A stretch of DNA of 64,000 bases from Paguma larvata (GCA_030068075.1 CM057843.1:16449370-16513369); one strand, 5' to 3'. Shown: positions 1 through 13,833, counted from the first letter of the stretch. Notes: generated by a model not told the origin, from the letters alone. Translations and numbers: made by a program.

Positions 1-646
1 ACAGAGCCAGACCATCCGCATGACAGAGGAGGGCCTAGTGTCTGTCTCCCGAAAGCCAGGAACGGGGAGAGAATTCCTCTACTCGGGCAAGACCCCTGTC
101 ATGGGCACAGGGTGTTGGGTAATTCCCCCGAACCCTCAAAAGTTTGAGTATGTGCCTTCTTTCCTGAAAAGTCCAACGAAAACCTGGAAGGTACCGTAAG
201 CGCGGTCGCCCGTGTTCTGAGAGTGTAATGTGCAAATGTGCCACCTTCTAGAATGATCCGAAAACAACAAAGAGCTCAGTCGGCAGGCAAAATGTTTCCA
301 GTCCTCCTCCAGTCGAGACCAAACTGGGAGAAATGTTTACTTGTCTAAGACACGTGGCTAAACCCCCCTAGTTACTAGGAGTTACTAAAAACAGACAGGA
401 GGGTTCAGAGGTGCATTTTGGTTTTTCGAGGGCAACTTTCGGGAAAAGTTTTAATCTAATTAATTAAAAATGGCATAAAGAGAACTTAAATGTTTCTAAC
501 TTTTCTGCCAAATATCAGCTGAACCCAAAAAAGCAGGCCACATTTCAAAATGTCAATGAATTACACTAATTGATGTGTGACTATGGATTTATTAGTAAGA
601 CTATACAGCTTAGATAAATGGACTTGGGCATCGAATCCCAATATTT
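1..646. other. Intron, nothing recognised
   Basis: Moderate GC on the left, AT-rich on the right. Short open frames only, with no protein similarity seen. Confidence 0.6.
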
Positions 647-664
647 AAAGAATTACAACAGACT

Positions 665-822
665 TAATCATGGTGAACAGTGACAGATGGTAACTACAGT
701 TACCGCGGTGGACTCGGCTTGGTACACAGAATTGTCCAATCGTTCTGTCGTACATCTGAAACGAATACAACGCTGCATGTCAATTACACTTCAAAAAAAA
801 ATAGTTTAAAGTTTTTAAAAAT
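665..822 (+). mobile_element. L1 3' end (severely 5'-truncated)
   Basis: Resembles the carnivore L1 3' UTR end: GATGGTAACTACAG..., GTCGTACATCTGAAAC, ATGTCAATTACACTTC, then an A run. Candidate target duplications AAAGAATTACAACAGACT (647-664) and its 2-mismatch copy (823-840) flank it. Confidence 0.72.
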
Positions 823-900
823 AAAGAATTACAATAGATTCTATATCTGTATGTTTCCTGTCTGCATTACGGCTTTCTGTCTCTGAGGTGATTCTTAGAA

Positions 901-950
901 TATTAGGAACATATATATAAATATATTTATATATATTATATATATATATT
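901..950. repeat. AT-rich simple repeat
   Basis: Alternating AT/TATA tract just left of a SINE tail. Confidence 0.85.
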
Positions 951-970
951 CTTGTGTATATGATTTTTTC

Positions 971-1166
971 TTTTTTTTTAATTTTTTAATGTTTATTATT
1001 TTGAAGGGGGGAGGGGCAGAGAGAGAGGGAGACACAGAATCCGAAGTAGGCTCCAGGCTCCGAGCTGTCAGCACAGAGCCCGACACGGGGCTTGAATCCA
1101 TGAACTGCGAGATCATGACCTGAGCTGAAGTTGGATGCTTAACCGACTGAGCCCCCCAGGCGCCCC
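971..1166 (-). mobile_element. Carnivore tRNA-Lys SINE (SINEC_Fc-like)
   Basis: Reverse-orientation copy: T-rich tail, GA-rich block, CAGCACAGAGCCCGAC..., TGAGCTGAAGTTGGATGC and a head ending AGGCGCCCC. Near full length, younger type lacking the CTCTTGATTT insert. Confidence 0.93.
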
Positions 1167-1305
1167 TCATGTACGATTTTCTATATTTGCACAACCACCT
1201 GCATAAAACAGCAATCTCACAAAGGAAGAGCGTTAAATGTCTTAGTGAAATACTTCCAAAGAAAAAGGTTTTAGTTTTACTGACTACATTTCTTTAGAGT
1301 TTCTT

Positions 1306-1510
1306 TTTATTTATTTATTTAATTTTTAATGGTCATTTATTTATTTTGAGAGAGAGAGAGAGACAGAGAGAGAGGGAGACAGAATCCCGAGCAGGCCCTG
1401 CACTGTCAGCAGAGAGCCCGATGCGGGGCTCAGTCTCATGACCCGAGAGATCATGACCTGAGCCGAAAACAGGAATCGGACGCTTAACCGAATGAGCCGC
1501 CCAGGAGCCC
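1306..1510 (-). mobile_element. Carnivore tRNA-Lys SINE, diverged
   Basis: Reverse copy with (GA)n block, GCAGAGAGCCCGATGCGG and GAGCCGCCCAGGAGCCCC head. More diverged; carries the AAAACAGGAATCGG form of the older-type insert. Confidence 0.88.
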
Positions 1511-4035
1511 CGGGTTTCTTTCCGAGGACACTAGTGGGAAGGCAGGTTTTCTGAGAGATGCTTACTCATGTTAAGGGGGGGACAGTGAGAGCACTTGAGG
1601 GTCCCATGCTAGCAACGGTCACAATAAAATAACAAATGATGCAAAGCTGGGTACTGACCTAAATTTTAAACAATGGGTATCCAAAGTCAGATTTTACAGA
1701 TAAAATATTTTAAAACTTATTTGAGTGCACTTCTAATGAGAGACGGCACTTTAGAAATGTCAAATGGTTCACAATTCTCAGTTTGATGCAATCCTATATT
1801 AAAAAAAAAAAAATCTTCCAGATCATGTACTGTTTTCTCTTAAGGGAGGCAGAGAAATTCTAAGTTATACATTCCAAGATAAAACATTAAATAACAACCA
1901 TTATCACTCCAGAAAATCTACAGCAAATAAAAAGATGAACAGACCCTCTATAAGTAAATCTGTAATGAAACAATGTTGGAGAATAAATGTCTTTATAAGA
2001 CCACAGTCTGCGATGGCAAATTATCTAACCATTACTACATTGGGTTTTAGCCCATCCAAAAGCCAGTGACTTTTATTCCATAATTAAGAGTGGACTAAAA
2101 TACTCCACCTTCTTATAAAAGGTATACTTATTGTTGTATACGAATTAATACGACAAGTCACATTGGGGAGTGGGGAGGGGGGATTTGTCGACAAATCATT
2201 AACAAATAGATAAATTAGCGCTGTAACTTATAATTAGGTTTGAAAATCCCAGAGAATGTCCTCGTGTGAATTTTTGAAATTCCTCATTTTTTGAGGAAAA
2301 GCAATAAAGCAGAATCTAGTTTAAATCAATACTTTTTTTCAAAATGGTAAGTGAAATAGATCTGAGACATCATTTCCTTCATCAAGGAGGACTTAAAAAT
2401 TAATTCTATTAAAAGTGTCTTTTTGTTTTAAATAAAATTCCCACCCCAAGTGAGATTTTGAGATCTGGTGGCCAAGAAACCTGATGTAACCTTGCGATTA
2501 AATGAAGAGCAGGCTTGCTGAAGATTATTGACCCCACATATTATGTATCTAATAATCTAAATTTTACATGGTCTCGTAACCAGTCAATGAGACTACCCTT
2601 AAGAATATAAAATGAAAAAAAAAAAAAGAATTTAAATCCCTTAAAATTAAAAATAAAAACCCATGCAGGAATATGAAAACAAGAATATATTACTTCAGTA
2701 TCACTCACACCTGAAAATGGAAAATGTCCTTCATAAAGAGCAATAAAGAACTGTAAATGTAATGATTAATGATTCACTCTAAATTTAATTATAGTTAAAT
2801 TTATATTTATAAGAAGGATTTAAATTTAGCTTACTCTTTGTTTCAGAGGGGTGGGCCTATGGTGTTTTGTTCTCTTTTCAAAGTTTTCTTTTATTATAAT
2901 AAAGAAGGAAAAAAAAAGAATAAACACAAAGAACAAATTACCCACATAGATGCGGCTGTATTCTTTAAAAACAGATTTGCACGTGGTTTGGGACGATTTC
3001 AAAACATTCAATGTGACATTACGTGGCCCAAACCATCTTAAATCAGGTTAGGTTTTCCAAAACACATTAGAAATGGAAAACGTTCATCACAAAGGCTTTG
3101 GAAGGGGAGTCTGAGGGTGGAAGGTCCTTCCAAAGACCATGCAGGTTCAACAGACAAAGGAGAAGTTGTGTTTATAAAAGGTTTCTTCACTTTTTAAGGA
3201 TGTTTGTCCAACACGATCCTGCCCAGAGCTTTAAACAAAGCCCAGCTGTAGCTTCCTAAGTCCATGTTCTTCCGAATTTTTGTTTTATGTTTATTATTAC
3301 GGTAGCACGCTCTAGTTTGCTCCAGAATTTACAGACATTTAGACCAGCAATTGTAGGTCACAATCCAATAAATACTACACACTGAAACCATTCTCGACGC
3401 TAAGGTTATGGAGGTAACGAAGACATCCTCCTTGGTGCAGTGAGGCTTAATGTGCGCCTCTGTCGATTTTTCCACCTTGAGGTGTGAAGCCAATGAACAA
3501 AATATCTAAGTCTGCAATCGCTATATGCAACTTTTTTTTTATCGCCAAGAAATCCCATTGGCTTATTTAGGCATAAAAAAATGTAACCAGGCTACGTCAT
3601 TTGAAACTGTCTGATGTAACTTCCACAATAAAATAACCTTTTCTTCTGATCCACTTTCCACTTGAGAAAAACAGCGCCCGCGCACAGCTATGGATGTAGC
3701 GATGGAGGAAATAGATTTCGTACGGGGTAACCGGGATATCCGTGATGAATACCTAACGAACGGATCCTGGCTAATATCGTGAGGGCTTGCTGAAATGCTC
3801 ACCTCTCGTGATCAGCTATTCACAACTTCGGGAAAGCAGGTGACAATCTATAGTTAGTTTCATAACTGAATGAATAGACAAAACAAAGGGCACCGACGGG
3901 ACGGTGCTTTTTTATCCCAATAAGGCTCCAGCAATGCGTGGATGTATGTGTTTTTGCAACCAGGAACCGTGTGCCTCTATTAGTTATTCCTTTCTGGGGC
4001 TTTACCGTTCCCAAGCCTGTGCGGAGCGCTCTGTC
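1511..4035. other. AT-rich intron, nothing recognised
   Basis: Short A runs (about 1800 and 2612) and no identifiable repeat or exon. Confidence 0.6.
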
Positions 4036-4198
4036 CATTAACCATTACCTCACATAATCCTCACCGCGGTTCTATTAGGTGGGTATTACCATTATCTTCA
4101 TTTGAAAGAGGAGGGAAAAGGGACGCACGTGAGTAAAGTAATTAACCTAGGTCATAAGATCTGAATTTGAACCTGGACAGTCGGATTCCAGAGTCCCT
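4036..4198 (-). mobile_element. MIR SINE relic
   Basis: Antisense MIR order: CTCACATAATCCTCACCGCG, TAGGTGGGTATTACC, ATCTTCATTTGAAAGAGGAG, CTAGGTCATAAG, GAACCTGGACAGTCGGATTC. Confidence 0.8.
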
Positions 4199-5764
4199 GT
4201 GGTGTAATCACTACCCTCCAGATCGCACGGCATTTTATGCTTGAGCAAGAGACAATGGCCAGGATGAGTCCTTAAGGCAGCAGGAGACGAAGACCTCAGC
4301 TCCAGCTCCTGGTCTAGCTCGGGAGATAAGATACTTATTTGTGAAACAACGGGAGGCAGTACGATGAGATTCACAGAACGGAGACGGTAACTCCCAGCAG
4401 GAAGTTCAGGGGCAGGAGGACTGTGGTTCTCAGTGCTGGGACCTGGAACCCTGGCCCGCCAGGCGCTGGGGTAGAAGACACCAGAGAACGCAGAGCAAAA
4501 GTCTACGTTGACTTACGTGGCTTGCACCCAGGAACCGGTGGGGCTAACCTTCGCACAGAAGAACCACGAACCCCCAAAACACCGGTCTTGCCACCCATAC
4601 GGTGGTGAGCGACGGCGAGAGCGTGTTTCAAATGATTTTATTCTTTTCCAGGAGCACCACTTGCAGGTTTACCGTGCAGGGGAATCACTTCTAAATTATT
4701 GGACATAATTCCAATACCCAACAACACGGCATTAGTTCCTGTAAGTTTTGCTTTACGACAATCTACCAAGTTTTAAAACCCTTTTGAAAGCAAATAGTAT
4801 TTAGCGACCTGGGAAGCTCAGGCCTTGATCTAAAAACAAAAAAGTCAGATCGTGGCACTTCGCATAGAGTACAATGCCTAATTGTGGGTGTGTACTGAAA
4901 AAAAGTTAGACGAGAGCTATAAACCGACATTTTATGACTGAGTGATGCTATTTCCTCTGTAAGGAAACTCTATTCATGTGTATCCCTTTAATGATCACTC
5001 TGAGTAACAGTTGAAAGAATCGGAGACCGGAGTACTGAGATTAGCTCATTTTTAAGGTAGAAAGATTGCTAGGTTGTAAGAATGTTGAAATGTATTGACT
5101 TGCCCATGCCATTCAAGAACGTTTTGGAGTGAAAGAGCTCTGACAGAACGGCAAAGAACAAGCTAAGAAACCAACAAAATGGAAGACAGGCAATTTGTTG
5201 GAGGACATGCCCATTCATTTAGACTCACGAATTGCATTTAAAACGGAAAACAGCAAGGACTTCCCAATATGGAAGAGAATGGTCCTCCCAGAACGCGGCG
5301 ACTCAAATTCTCCCTTCCTTCGGACACTCAAAATAGTGGACTTCCCAGTCGGCCTTAATGCTGTTTACTTTTCCTCCCTTCACTCTGTTATTCTGAAGTG
5401 ATGCGTTTAGAAAGTTGTTATGATCTGGGCATCAGCATCCTAACCATGCTGTTTTAACACTACCCTTCTGATTTTCTGTATTAAAACATGAACTATGTAA
5501 GGACTCGCACAGGGAGAATTATTTTTAATCTCTTCATCTCTGTTCAGTGTTTTAAAAAAGAGGTGTAAATATTTACTTACTCTCACTTGGGATACATTAA
5601 TTTCTAAAAGGAGAATTATGGGGTTAGAAGGTAGAACTATTTCTGGATCTACCACTCAGATATATACACATACATACTATATATATATACTGTTACAATC
5701 CAGTATTATTTCTTTTAACACTCAGAAACTTGTGCCATTAAATAGCATTTGAAAATGTGACTTT
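4199..5764. other. Intron, nothing recognised
   Basis: Unique-looking sequence with a short TATATA tract near 5680; no coding similarity. Confidence 0.6.
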
Positions 5765-6040
5765 TAAGACATTGCATAGTATTCCATTATCTGGATAATA
5801 CCTAATTAACTGAGCCCATTTTTTTTGTATGTTAAAATTATGTCTCATATAAAGTACTTGCATACATTTTGATAGCTTATTGAAAACAATTCTAGCCATG
5901 TTAAGTGTTGGGTTGAAGGGAATTTACATTTTTAAGAATTTTAAACTATGCTTCCCAAATTCCCGCCCAGAAAGACTGCCCCAATTTATACTCTGACCAG
6001 CGATGAGAAGGCCTCCCTTCCAACATCCTCACTGACTGCA
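5765..6040 (-). mobile_element. Old L1 ORF2 relic, antisense
   Basis: Contains GCATAGTATTCCATTATCTGG, then a decayed stretch and CAATTTATACTCTGACCAGC, which match the antisense of an L1 ORF2 3' part by recall. Heavily diverged. Confidence 0.55.
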
Positions 6041-6057
6041 AAGAAAACAATTTAAGA

Positions 6058-6254
6058 GGCCCCTGGGTGGCTTGGTCGGTTGAGTGACTTGACTCTTGAT
6101 TTCAGCTCAGGTCATGGTCTCACTGTTCATGAGTTCAAGTCCTGCGTTGGGCTCTGCACTGACAGAGAGGAGAGCCTGCTTGGGATTCTCTCTCTCTACC
6201 CCACCTCGCTCTCTCAAAATAAATAAACTTAAAAAAAATTTCTTTTAAAGAAAG
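6058..6254 (+). mobile_element. Carnivore tRNA-Lys SINE, older type
   Basis: Head GGCCCCTGGGTGGCTTGG, GACTCTTGATTTCAGCTC, CT block, AAATAAACTTAAAA tail. Target duplications AACAATTTAAGA at 6046-6057 and 6255-6266. Confidence 0.92.
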
Positions 6255-6517
6255 AACAATTTAAGATTAAAGAACAATCTAAAATCTTTACACAGTTAAC
6301 GGCTCGTTCCCTCACGCAGCCTCAGATAGCCTTTCGTGTGGATTTAAACCAAAGTTCTCGGGACAATTGAAGTAAACTAAAAGTTCGGATGGTTTTAAAT
6401 GAAAAATATAAACACAAATGAAAAGATTTTAACAGAAGTTGTAAACTAAACCCTGCAACTCCACTTTATAGACAATCTTTAGGTTAATCAAATGTTGATT
6501 TTTAAAACACAGCCATT

Positions 6518-6718
6518 GGGGACACCTGGGGGGCTCAGTCGATTAAGCGTTCGACTTGGGCTCAGGGTACGATCTCACAGTTCATGAGTTCGAGCCCCCC
6601 ATCCGGCTCTGCACTCACCCCGTAGAGCCTGCTTGGGATTTTTTTTCTCTCTCTCCCTCTCTTTCTCTGCTCCTCCCCGACTTGAGCTCTCTCTCTAAAA
6701 ATAAATACACTTACAAAA
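6518..6718 (+). mobile_element. Carnivore tRNA-Lys SINE
   Basis: Head GGGGACACCTGGGGGGCTC, box-B-like GAGTTCGAGCCCC, CT block and AAATAAATACACTTAC tail. Confidence 0.9.
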
Positions 6719-6911
6719 GGAAAATATGGTAAATTTAAAAACAAAAACAAAAAAACACAGACATCAGCACACACACACAATCTGTATGGATAGACTACAA
6801 TCATCCCCATCTCTGTCTCCTTTCACTATACTTACTCCCTGACGCTCAGAATCCCACTGGAGCTCGTGTGCCGCGAACCGCATAAATAAGATGATTAAGA
6901 AAGAAAGAAAA

Positions 6912-7145
6912 GGGGCGCCTGGGTGGCTCAGTCGGTAGAGCGTCCGACTTCGGCTCAGGTCACGATCTTGCGGTCTGTGAGTTCAAGCCCCGCGTCGGGC
7001 TCTGTGCTGACAGCTCAGAGCCTGGAGCCTGCTTCTGATTCTGTGTCTCCCTCTCTCTCTGCCCCTCCCCGCTCATGCTCTGTCTCTGTCTGTCTCAAAA
7101 ATATATAAACATTAAAAAAAAAAAATTTAAAAAAAAAAAAGAAAG
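6912..7145 (+). mobile_element. Carnivore tRNA-Lys SINE, well preserved
   Basis: Head GGGGCGCCTGGGTGGCTC, GTCCGACTTCGGCTCAGG, long A-rich tail. It sits in an AAGAAAGAAAGAAAA stretch duplicated on both sides (from about 6900 and at 7140-7155). Confidence 0.93.
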
Positions 7146-7160
7146 AAAGAAAGAAAAAAC

Positions 7161-8162
7161 TAGCAGAAAAAAGTAAGATCTCCACTATAAGCTTTGATGT
7201 GTATACACGTCCAAACGACCAGTCTGAACTGTGCTGTATGGCAAGAAATTTCCTAAAACATCAGTACGTCACAGCCACGCAGACCAGGAATGAATGAGGG
7301 GAAATCAAGACGATTTCTGTTAATAGCAAGAAAAAACGTTTACGAAAAAGCATATACAGTTACTTAGCCTTTCCTGAGAAGGGTGCCTATTACTCAAAAG
7401 TCAAGTGAAGAAGCCACACGTCATTTTTCTGCCGTCTCTGGAAGTGAAAGGTTGCATGCCCATGAATATTCTAGATTAATGAAGTTATTTTTCTGCTTTG
7501 AATATCTATATTTACAACACTAAAATCAGGTTTTGATGGAAATGTTCCCAAAATTTCTCCGGGTCCTGAACTTTCAAAACAATTCACTGAGCATCACTTC
7601 CTCTTGTTTTCAATGACTCAGGATGGCTGTCTTCCCAGGGCGCTGCTCTAACTCCTCTAAGCTTTTTAAATAAATCACTGTTATATTTTCTTTGTTTTGT
7701 TTTATGCTAATGTTTCCTACCTCATCTACTTTCATCTCGAATCCTTAACTTATCACTTGCCATTTTTTGTCATTACTTAAAAATAAAATTAAAAGAGGTT
7801 TGATGAAAAAAAAAACAAAAAAAAAAAAACCACCAGCCTACTACTTGATTAAATGCAGTTATCCAAGGCCATGCTTTTAGGACAGTTCTGTCTCCGTTCC
7901 TAGCTCGCTTCTTTACTGCACAAACACGTTTGCTGCTCCCAAGTTCCTGGCCACAGATTTGAAAAAGATTTCAACCGGAGGGCAGACGTGTTGCTGAACT
8001 GTAACTCTGAAATCTAAAACTTCTGGTAGGTGAGGACTACAGAGAACAGTAGTTGCATATTTAAACAAAAAATCTGGAAAATGAAAGTGACAGTCTTCAA
8101 ATACAGGGAAAAATAAAACCATTCTTTCGCTTCTACAATAGAATTCTCGAGTAACTAATCGA
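7161..8162. other. Intron, nothing recognised
   Basis: AT-rich; an interrupted A run at 7807-7830. No repeat family assigned. Confidence 0.6.
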
Positions 8163-8333
8163 ATGGTTTTCAATTTGCAGTTCAGGGGCCACTGGCACCA
8201 AAATCCTCTGCCGTGGTTAATTATAAATGCAAATCCCGAGGCCCCACCTGGAATTTCGCAAACAGAGTGGAGACAGGGAGCCTGCATTTTCAGCAATCCA
8301 GGTGATTCTTCATACACAGGAAACTTTGAGAAA
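8163..8333 (+). mobile_element. MER5A-type hAT-Charlie relic
   Basis: GAATGGTTTTCAATTTGCAG..., AAATGCAAATCCCGAGGCCC, CCAGGTGATTCTTCATACAC and AAACTTTGAGAA follow MER5A from end to end. Near full length. Confidence 0.75.
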
Positions 8334-11300
8334 AATCGAATCTCTAAAATCAGTGATGTGTTTGCGAAATTAACCCTAACGTTTTTTCATTCCCAACAAA
8401 AACAGCTGCCTTCGTTCCAAAGAAACTTTATCAATTGTGATACTGGTTAATTACCAAAAATTACTGAGATTTCAACTTAATATAGTCCATACACCATCCT
8501 GATTTTAAAAACCCAAACAAAATCTGTCAACGGAACCAACAAACCAAACCACACAGGAAAGCAAAGAGCATTCCATATAAAATTTCATTAAGATTCAACT
8601 TTTCTAAAATGAACAGCTTTACTGTAGGAATCTTTAAGCTCTCAAAGGAGTAACAGAAATCCCATCACGTTTATTAGCTTAACTTTAAAGATGATTTTTT
8701 ACCTGTAGGGTTATATATACACTTGCTGTCCTTCCTTCGGAATAAAGGAAAAATAATAGTGCTATCCTTGGCCATGCGGCCAGATTTCATTAAAAAAGCA
8801 CTTTTAAAACACGAGGGTGAGTCAACATCCTGGCTCTATACTGTGCCAGAGTCCTACTAGCTGTCTCCACGGGGGAGAGCGGGAGAAGGGCACACGGGCT
8901 CCCTCTCATTTCTCACAGCTGTATGCTAATCTATGATGACCTCAAGATAAGGAGTCCAATTTTAAAAAAACACCCAAGGTGGCTGGTCCCTTTACTTGCC
9001 ACTAGTCAAAGAACTACCATGGAAGGGATACTCTTTGCTATGGAAATTGAGGGGCATTGCTTTTTTTTTTTTTTTTAGCTTATTAACAAGTGAGTTGATT
9101 TCAAAACCCGTCCTAAGAATGTGCTACACCACACATATTCTTTGGGAACAGGTTTCACCTCCTTTTCATGGGCTCCCTACCCCTCTCCGGAGGTGCAAAC
9201 ACCCGTGTCCCGCACACACAACAGAAGCAGGCATCGTACGGAGTTGTTCCGTGCTGAAACACTATCTGACAAAGGCACGGACGGGCTCTTCATCTTCCGG
9301 TGTGAACAGCCCTTAAGGTAGTTCTGAGACCCAGTTCGGTTTTTTTCCAGAAATCAAACAGTTCCTAACAGATCAATTATTTACGAAAGCAAATCTGAGA
9401 AGGTTACTTTATTTTTATCTCCTTCGTATTCTTTAAGCATGCATTAACGAGCATGTAAGTATTTCATCAATAACATTCCTAAAAGGTCCCGAGTGTCAGG
9501 GACAACTCAACAAAACACGAAAAAACCATACTCTTTAAAGGTCTACGTGTAATGGGTTCTGGAGAATCACTGCCTTTTCCCTCAGGCACTAACATTTGCT
9601 GAATCTGGAGACATTATGGAGTCTACATCATGACACCTTTAATTACAAGTAACTGAAGGATTATAAGGATTATTATTAATATTTACGGTGCCAACAGGAA
9701 TGCTTTAACACCAAAGCAAAGAAGAACAAAAGAGAAGTCAGAAACACGGACTCGGAGAAACAGTGAACACCAGAGCTCCTCCTATAAGATGCAAGTCATT
9801 CGGTGTCTGTGCCTCTGAACATATTTTACAGAAAGAAAGGATTTCTGTAGGACACCAGGTGGCCTCCCGTATGCCCTACAAATACGTCAACACAGGCTAA
9901 CACTTCACTAATTACGATTACACTGGAACGAATGAAAAATCTGAATTAGATTTTGTTTGTTTCCTTAATTTCAATCATGATAAAAATTTCGTGAATTTAA
10001 ACTTTACTAATTAGTCATGTTTTTCAACATCTATACTAAAATCAGGATGAAACTGATCTGCATTCAGGAAACTCTTCCTATGTGGTAGCATTCTGTAGTT
10101 TTAACAATATTCCGTGTTGGCAGTGATGGCAGGCATCTGAAATGCTTGATAACCAACTATTCAAGTACCTTCAAATGTATTTTATCAAGTACTTTATATC
10201 ACACATGGCACATAATTACAAACAAAATTATAATTGTTAATTCAATTAATTACATTATTAGCTACCGTGGGGCATATAAAAATAGACACAATATCCACAC
10301 TCAAAAGATTATTCTTAACGGTAAGAAACTCCTCGAGGACTTTATTAAGTTGAAAAATAACACTATTGGGTTTCTTTAGAAGTATTCCATAATTTGAACT
10401 TTCGCAAATCTAGTTAGTACAAATTAATGTAATCTAACTGAAGCTATAATACCAGAGATTAATGGATAACCAGAGGCTCCCTCAAAGCTTCCTTCAGTGT
10501 GTGATTCACAGAAGTATTTTATTAACAGTTCTCTTGTTTAGATGTAAATACACATTTTATATACAGTAATTATTTTAAAAATATGTTCAACAAAGTTGTT
10601 ACATTTTGATTTTGTTTTCATTGCAAGTACAAAAAGTACCTGCAGTCCAACCCAATTAAATGAATACAAAGTCTAATTGCAATGATACACAGTTTTAAAA
10701 TAGCACTCTAATAACAGACTATGGACTAAACAGCTTATTTTTAATAAATTTAATGGAAATCCCAGGAGATTTTATAAAATCTACATTAACCCAAGCTTGC
10801 CTTGGTTGACAAACACCACACAACACCTCTATAAATAAGCTACCAAAGTTACATTACAAATTTTTAACTTAAAACTTCCAACACAGTTGAAACAACTGTT
10901 TCATTTGGGAATCAAATAACCCTAAAGTGAACTACACTTAAAAAAAAAAATGCTTAAAGTTCTAACGACACAATTTGTTCAACATGATTAGATTATTAAA
11001 TTTCTATTAGTAATAATGCATAATGTTCCCCTACTGCTACCTAAATATTTTTTATGCTATGATTTAACATCAGCATAAACACAGGAAAAGCCAAATCAAG
11101 GACTGTTCTTTGATACAGTTGTTTCTTAATGTTAACGGAGTTCTTTTTCGGCTTTTCAAATAATTTAATGGGTTAGAGGTTAAACTACATACACCTCTCT
11201 CTCCTACTGAAATTTAACAGTTTATAAACAAATAGCCTGCAATATATCCATATATTTGTAAGAGTAAAAAAAAATACGTAAAATGGTAGTTTTTAAGATT

Positions 11301-12599
11301 AGCAGAAAATTATGGATAGAACATGTTAAAAATACAAGCTATTACTCCCGCTGCCGCTGCCACCGTTCAGTAAAATGCCTGTAACTCAAAGTGACAGAAA
11401 GCGGAGGGTCGAGGAAAGGAGTATTTAGTAACACACGGATCGTACCTCCATGATGTATAAACTGACGCGTCCGTTGCGTTCCTGCAGACGAAGCTGTCTT
11501 AGGAAACGGATGTGACCATAGACACTGGTCCTCCATCAGAGTTGAAAATAACAGAAGCACAGAACCTGGTTTCATACATGTGTCTCGGGGACAAGTGACT
11601 GCACAGCTGTGGATGGAGAGCTACGTCTCAAATGTCAAAAATTCCTGATATAATAAAACGGTGTAAACGTAAACCACCCATTTCTAATCCACTTACTTTA
11701 TCTCCTCACCTCATCTGCAATGAATTCATGATGTTTGGATGAAGAAAGATGTGGGCATTTTGTTTGTGACTAAATGAATTCTAACGGAGAACGCAGGCAT
11801 TAGTATGGAAAACGAAACCCAAACGCAAGCAAATTCAAGTACTCGGACATAAATATAAATAATAAAAACGCACGTATTAAAAAGGCAAAGACTAGTTACC
11901 AGGAAGTCATAAACAGCCTGCTTCTTCATCATTTTATCATTTAATCCCCCAATTCTGTTTGCGGTCAGAAGATCCTCTAAATGAAAAGGACTCTGTCAAA
12001 TAGCTAACTGGCTCTGGTTTCGGAGCCTCCCCCCAACGGCTTTCCACACCCGACAAATGTCGGATGGCCACACACACGTCCCCGTCCTCCAGGACGCGGG
12101 GTCTGTCCGTTTCCTAACACTGCCGTGCACTCGCCATTCCCGTGCGGGAACGGTACGGGCCGCGGTAAGATCTGCCTTATGGGATTTCCTAATACCGCTT
12201 CCTGAACGACTACCATTAGAATAGTGAAATGGAAGGTTCTGTCTGTCTTATTTGCTCCGTCCGGTGTATTTCACGGTCGAAGGTGATCATGCACCCGGTC
12301 ACTTAGCTCATCTAAAACTATTTCACCAACGCGAAGCCCGGGCCAGAACGAATGCCTTCACAGGGGACCTACCTTCCTCAGGGAAAATAAGCTGAGAATT
12401 GGGACCTTCCCCTTCTTACTCCCTTGGCTTTTGCTAAGGGGCTCTGCCAGACACGGAGGTAGTTTTAACGTCGACCTAGTGTCCCAGGAGAGGAGAGAAG
12501 TCAAAGAGGCAGAAGTCCCCTGGTGCGTTGAGACTGAAGTCGGGGAACGGAGTGGGAAACACAAGCTGAGGCAGGGGCTTTTTGCGTTTCGGCTGTTTC
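8334..12599. other. Long SINE-free AT-rich intron stretch
   Basis: About 4.3 kb without a recognisable mobile element; T run at 9061-9076; CpG content rises from about 12000. Lack of young insertions could reflect constraint or chance. Confidence 0.5.
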
Positions 12600-12715
12600 A
12601 TCGGCGCTGCAACGGGATAATCGCGTGTGCTCTCAGAGCTGTTCTAGGAACTGCGGAGGTGAAGCGCCCGAGTCTGGCGTACACTAGCTGCTCAGCGAAG
12701 CACTGTTATTCTTGT
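12600..12715 (+). mobile_element. MIR SINE relic
   Basis: Diverged MIR 3' half: ACGGGATAATCGCG..., GAGGTGAAGCGCC, CTAGCTGCTCAGCGAAGCAC. Confidence 0.5.
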
Positions 12716-13833
12716 TGCCAGCCTGCGATCCCTTCAACAGCGTTCGGGTTGCGATCCACCTCTTCTCATGGGACAGGTTAAATCTTTCAGCCCTCACAGG
12801 TTTCTTAATAAATTATCCTGAAACGGCATTTCACAGCTTACACAACGTTTGCACGTGTGTTATCTCACTCGAAAGCGTTTTTTCATAGGCATATTTTTAT
12901 GTACCCTTAGGTAAAATGGGATGGCTGGGTCGGTGCCACTTTCTGTGTCTCTGTATCACATCCTGTTTGGTTGCTTCTAGGTTCTCCCCTGGGCTGAGAT
13001 TTCATCGCATGAAACTGAGGTCCTTTTTGCTAAAAAGACTGTTGATGCAATCTTTTTAACCACAACATGTAAGCGATACATAGCAGGGGCAATTCAAAAT
13101 AGTTAGCCACTAATAGCACGGGCGGGGGGCCGGCCCAGAGGGATACCGGCCCCCTTGCCATCGCCACGGCTCTGAAGTCTGGGAGTCCTGGGGAAGGGGG
13201 GAGGGAGGCAGCAGCTACTTACCGACCCTATTTTAACAATCAGTAACTGCGAGATGGCAGCCCTGCACGTAGGTGTCTGTCCCTGCCTTTACACTGGACC
13301 ACCGGACTGTTCAGGATAAGGGTGCCAGAACCTAGGGTTCTGAACACTCATTCTCCTAGCCCCACGTACAGTCTCTCCAGTGACTGTACGTTCATCTGGT
13401 ACATTTCACATACGCCTGAAATGGCCTTCTGTGACACAAGCTCTAACTTCTGTACATCGGCTGAGAAATTATAAATCGGAGTTATTACGAAGCAGGGCTT
13501 AGTAGTGTTTGGGTCTGGGAGTATTGCTTTTTTGGTCTCGACAACAGTGCTAGTGAAATATTTAAATGTTTTATGGAGTCTTCTCTTGTATCTGCGAAAT
13601 GAGTAGAAAAGGAAACACTGAAAGCAGAGGTACTGGTGATCAGAGAAGCTGCAAAGGAAAACCTGTGCTTAGAGCTTGCAACCTTTGGGGTTTGGTTATG
13701 GGATGAAGCTGGGGGTAGGCTGTTTGACTCTGAAGGAGATAACCAAAATTTTTATACCCTGGGAAAATTCCAGAAATAGAGCACTGAATATTATGTTTAA
13801 TTAGAAGCTGTAATTAATACTTAATTTAATGAT
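12716..13833. other. Intron, nothing firm
   Basis: A short MIR-like piece may lie at 12830-12880 (GTGTGTTATCTCACTC). Otherwise unassigned. Confidence 0.5.

Noticed and set aside
6912..6990. tRNA gene from A-box and B-box motifs
   Set aside because: These are the tRNA-derived heads of SINEs; the cloverleaf is not kept and the same motif recurs in 34 copies.
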